Positions 61,089-64,000 of a DNA stretch of 64,000 nt are shown here, piece after piece. The stretch's first letter is position 1. Each line of letters starts with the position of its first letter. Where the stretch lies: positions 25,096 to 89,095 of the forward strand of contig NZ_JAASHM010000014.1 in assembly GCF_019734195.1 (NCBI RefSeq). Reading direction: 5' to 3'. Below the pieces are notes generated by a model. That model had not been told where the DNA came from. It saw nothing but the letters and a program-made list of their open reading frames with translations, and did not search any database. The position numbers were made by a program, and so were the translations under genes. This stretch comes from Clostridium sp. K13 (GTDB taxonomy: Bacteria; Bacillota; Clostridia; Clostridiales; Clostridiaceae).

Positions 61089-63032
61089 ATGGTCTCTATA
61101 TTAATTATTTTTATTATATTGCATGAAAATATTGCTTATGCAGAAGAGACTGATAACAAAAATCTAAATGTTCTATTTATTAGTTCTTATAATTCAAATT
61201 TTATATCCTTTGAAGATCAAGTAGAGGGAATAAAAGCAGGATTACATGATAAGGTTCATTTAAGAATAGAATATATGGATTTTAAGGTTCTGGGATATGA
61301 GGAAAATGAGGAGAGATTTTATAATTTATTAAAACTTAGCTTTGAAAATTATGAAGAATATGATGCTATAATAGCTGGAGATGATGAAGCTTTAGAGTTT
61401 TGTTTAAAGTATAGAGATGATTTATTTAAGGATATACCAATATCATTTTTAGGGGTTCAAAAAGAAACACTATTAGAAGAGGCGTTTAAATATGAAAAAG
61501 TTTCTGGAGTAAGAGAAATGGAGTCTATAGAGTCAAATTTAGAGCTTATTAAAAAGTTTCATCCTAATACAGAAAACATAATTTTTCTAAATGACTATGG
61601 AGATAATTTTTATTTAGATATAGTAGATAAAAATTTTAATTTTAATTTTAATAATATAATTACTAGTAATTTAACTATAAATGAATTTAAGGAAACTATA
61701 AAAAGTATTGAAAATAATAGTGTTATAATATCACTATATCCTGATGACTTCAAAAATGGTGAATGGATGAAGCCTTTAAATGTAAATGAATTGATCTCTA
61801 ATATAAGATCAGATTTACCAATATATAATGTATTAGATTATGGAATCGGTACCGGAAGTGTTGGGGGGAAAGTAATTAATCATTTTAGGCAAGGTAAAAA
61901 AGCTGGAGAAGTAGTATTAGGATTATTAGAAGGGATAGATGAAAGAAAATTATATTTTGATAATGATAAAGCTAATGAATATATTTTTGATTATAAAATA
62001 CTAAGAAAATTTAATATAAAAACCAAGGATTTACCTGATAACTCTAAAATAATTAATAGTCCAATAGAAGTAATTAAAGAGTATAAAATTTTATTTATAG
62101 CCCTTTGTGTTGTATTTTTAGTATTATTACTTTTAATAGTATATTTAATACAATATATAAACTATAAAAAAAGATATGAAAAGGAAATATTAAATGCTAA
62201 AAATAAAGCGGAAGAAGCTAGTAATCTTAAAGCACATTTTATTTCAAATATAAGTCATGAGCTTAAAACACCAATAAATGTTATATTGTGTGCTATTCAA
62301 CTTATAGAACTTAAGAACTTAAAAAATAATCATGATAATGAAAAGAAAAATATTAGTATAGTAAAAGATAATTGTTATAGATTAATAAGGCTGATAAGTA
62401 ATATAATTGATATAGAAAAGGCAGAGTTAAATGATTTAAAATTAAATTTAGAGAATAATAATATAGTTACTTTAACAGAAGATATAGTTATGTCTGTAAT
62501 TCCATATGCTGAAAAGAAAAATTTAAATTTAATTTTTGATACAGATGAAGAAGAAGTAATGATAGATATTGATGCAATTAAAATTGAAAGAGTTATTTTA
62601 AACTTATTATCTAATTCAATCAAATTTTCAAAGGAAAATGGATATATTGGAGTAAAAATAAGCTCTCTAGATAAATATGTAAGTATTGTTGTTGAGGATA
62701 ATGGATTAGGAATAGCCAAAGAAGAATTAACTAATATATTTGAAAGATTTAGGCAAGTTGATAATAGTTTAACTAGAAAAAATGAAGGTAGTGGAATAGG
62801 TCTATCAATAGTTAAATCATTAGTTGAGCTTCATGGTGGAGAAATTACAGTACAATCTGAACTTAATAAGGGTACAAGATTTATTGTTAAGTTACCTAAG
62901 GAAATGAATATAAATAAAAATAATAAGTGTATTAGAATTGAAGAGGATAAAGAGTGTAAAGAAAATATTAGCGATGAAATAAGAAATATAAATTATAGAA
63001 CTAAAACAGAATTATCAGATATATATGTTTAA
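61089..63032 (+). CDS. sensor histidine kinase with extracytoplasmic ABC-type binding domain; true start probably out of frame
   Basis: From the ATG at 61089 there are 647 residues: a membrane anchor (MVSILIIFIILHENIAYA), an extracellular ligand domain like ABC sugar-binding proteins (about 25-310; LFISSYNSNFISFEDQVEGIKAGL), a second membrane helix (about 330-352), a HisKA domain with phospho-His in NISHELKTPINVIL, and HATPase (NLLSNSIKFS; DNGLGIAKEEL; GSGIGLSIVKSL). A better start exists at 61057 (ATG, AGGAG eight bases before), giving MKKNNGE then stop in the present sequence; one more A in the A8 run (61060-61067) would restore MKKKQWRISILMVSILIIF, a normal signal anchor. No response regulator is adjacent. 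Confidence 0.87.
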   Translation: MVSILIIFIILHENIAYAEETDNKNLNVLFISSYNSNFISFEDQVEGIKAGLHDKVHLRIEYMDFKVLGYEENEERFYNLLKLSFENYEEYDAIIAGDDEALEFCLKYRDDLFKDIPISFLGVQKETLLEEAFKYEKVSGVREMESIESNLELIKKFHPNTENIIFLNDYGDNFYLDIVDKNFNFNFNNIITSNLTINEFKETIKSIENNSVIISLYPDDFKNGEWMKPLNVNELISNIRSDLPIYNVLDYGIGTGSVGGKVINHFRQGKKAGEVVLGLLEGIDERKLYFDNDKANEYIFDYKILRKFNIKTKDLPDNSKIINSPIEVIKEYKILFIALCVVFLVLLLLIVYLIQYINYKKRYEKEILNAKNKAEEASNLKAHFISNISHELKTPINVILCAIQLIELKNLKNNHDNEKKNISIVKDNCYRLIRLISNIIDIEKAELNDLKLNLENNNIVTLTEDIVMSVIPYAEKKNLNLIFDTDEEEVMIDIDAIKIERVILNLLSNSIKFSKENGYIGVKISSLDKYVSIVVEDNGLGIAKEELTNIFERFRQVDNSLTRKNEGSGIGLSIVKSLVELHGGEITVQSELNKGTRFIVKLPKEMNINKNNKCIRIEEDKECKENISDEIRNINYRTKTELSDIYV

Positions 63033-63033
63033 G

Positions 63034-63066
63034 AAAAACTTCACTAGGAATTCTAGTGAAGTTTTT
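63034..63066 (+). terminator. convergent bidirectional terminator
   Basis: AAAAACTTCACTAG and CTAGTGAAGTTTTT are perfect inverted repeats around GAATT, giving a T tail on both strands. It separates the kinase from the convergent coat protein gene. Confidence 0.95.
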
Positions 63067-63088
63067 ATAAATTTTACTCAAGTATCAA

Positions 63089-63628
<540 letters not shown>

Positions 63629-63791
63629 AAAAACACCTCCAACCTTAGTTTTTATAAAATATAGAGATAATATTCAGGTTTTTAATATGTTATGAAGATA
63701 AAAATGTATTAATTTTAAATATGATATAATTATTGTAAATTAATTATTATGAGTTTTAGTTATTAATAAATAAGGGATGGTAGTAAATAAT

Positions 63792-63932
63792 ATGAATTTA
63801 GAGATTAGTAAAATAAAAGCAGTGATATTTGATATGGATGGAGTAATATTTGATACTGAAATGGTATATTTAAGTGTATGGTCAGAAGTATTTGAAAAGT
63901 ACGGATATAAAATGACAAAAGATTGGTGTTAG
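63792..63932 (+). pseudogene. 5' fragment of a HAD-family phosphatase (phosphoglucomutase-like)
   Basis: 46 residues: MNLEISKIKAVIFDMDGVIFDTE, then YLSVWSEVFEKYGYKMTKDWC and stop. The nucleophile motif DxD (FDMDGVIFDTE) and the start of the cap domain are those of beta-phosphoglucomutase-like HAD phosphatases of about 220 residues. Similarity ends abruptly at KDW, where the sequence changes into what looks like an insertion-sequence end. RBS AAGGGATGG. Confidence 0.85.
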
Positions 63933-64000
63933 TATAAAGTAGTGGACACATTAAGACGAACTAAGTTAAAATAATATTTAGTTAAGAAAGGATGTGTCCA
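63927..64000. mobile_element. probable left end of an insertion sequence inserted in the HAD gene
   Basis: From about 63927 the DNA is non-coding and holds TGGACACAT (63943-63951), repeated in inverted form as ATGTGTCCA (63992-64000) at the window edge. TAGTGGACAC-type ends are found in IS3-related elements. The transposase would lie beyond the window, so the family, the exact boundary and the target duplication cannot be determined. A short non-autonomous element is the alternative. Confidence 0.5.

Overview
The window comes from a low-GC, endospore-forming anaerobe of the Clostridium sensu stricto type. The evidence is very AT-rich DNA, strong GGAGG-type ribosome binding sites, a tyrosine T-box, a coat-F protein, two Csp-like germination subtilases, oxygen-sensitive glycyl-radical chemistry and sortase-anchored glycan hydrolases. 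It looks like a gut or soil commensal that uses host or plant glycans; I do not claim a species.

Layout. 1-2.7 kb: a LacI regulator cut by the window edge and a split transketolase. 3.0-19.8 kb: the centrepiece, a choline-degrading bacterial microcompartment locus. It has an iron alcohol dehydrogenase, a MerR/GyrI-like regulator, and then a long operon of about 18 genes: DMT-type transporter, small unknown, seven shell proteins, choline TMA-lyase CutC with its activase CutD, EutP, EutT-like, EutJ and EutQ homologues, two aldehyde dehydrogenase homologues (one without catalytic residues) and PduL. Together they would import choline, cleave it to trimethylamine and acetaldehyde inside a shell, and split acetaldehyde into ethanol (NAD+ recycling) and acetyl-CoA to acetyl phosphate to acetate (ATP). 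19.9-23.8 kb: a FAD/Rieske oxidoreductase, an OPT peptide transporter overlapping a PqqD-like protein, and a scrap of a histidine kinase. 24.0-28.0 kb: a trehalose PTS operon (permease, phosphotrehalase, GntR regulator). 28.1-29.5 kb: a MATE exporter. 29.7-34.6 kb: a 1628-residue cell-wall GH20 hexosaminidase. 35.3-38.9 kb: tandem Csp-like proteases.

38.9-54.3 kb is a patchwork in which working genes alternate with decayed ones. Broken: an M28 peptidase, a ROK-family protein fused head-on to the 3' end of a cell-wall protein, a sensor kinase without its first membrane segment, its frameshifted YesN-type response regulator, and a glycerate locus in which the permease, a pyruvate kinase copy and the CdaR regulator are fragments while glycerate kinase is intact. 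Intact: an MBL hydrolase, a radical SAM protein, a pyridoxal kinase, a sugar ABC transporter (binding protein and two permeases) and tyrS with its T-box.

54.3-64 kb: an AraC regulator divergent from a GH36 alpha-galactosidase, a duplicated J-like/TPR protein, a Nudix hydrolase, a hybrid-sensor histidine kinase whose true start is out of frame by one base in an A8 run, a CotF-type coat protein with a pure CAA(13) polyglutamine tract, and a HAD phosphatase cut short by what looks like an insertion-sequence end at the right edge.

The strongest leads are the predicted aldehyde dehydrogenase pseudoenzyme in the choline compartment, the shell protein with a 145-residue acidic tail ending in a SAP/HeH-like helix pair, the EutT-like protein in a B12-independent pathway, and the homopolymer-associated frameshifts in two signalling genes.
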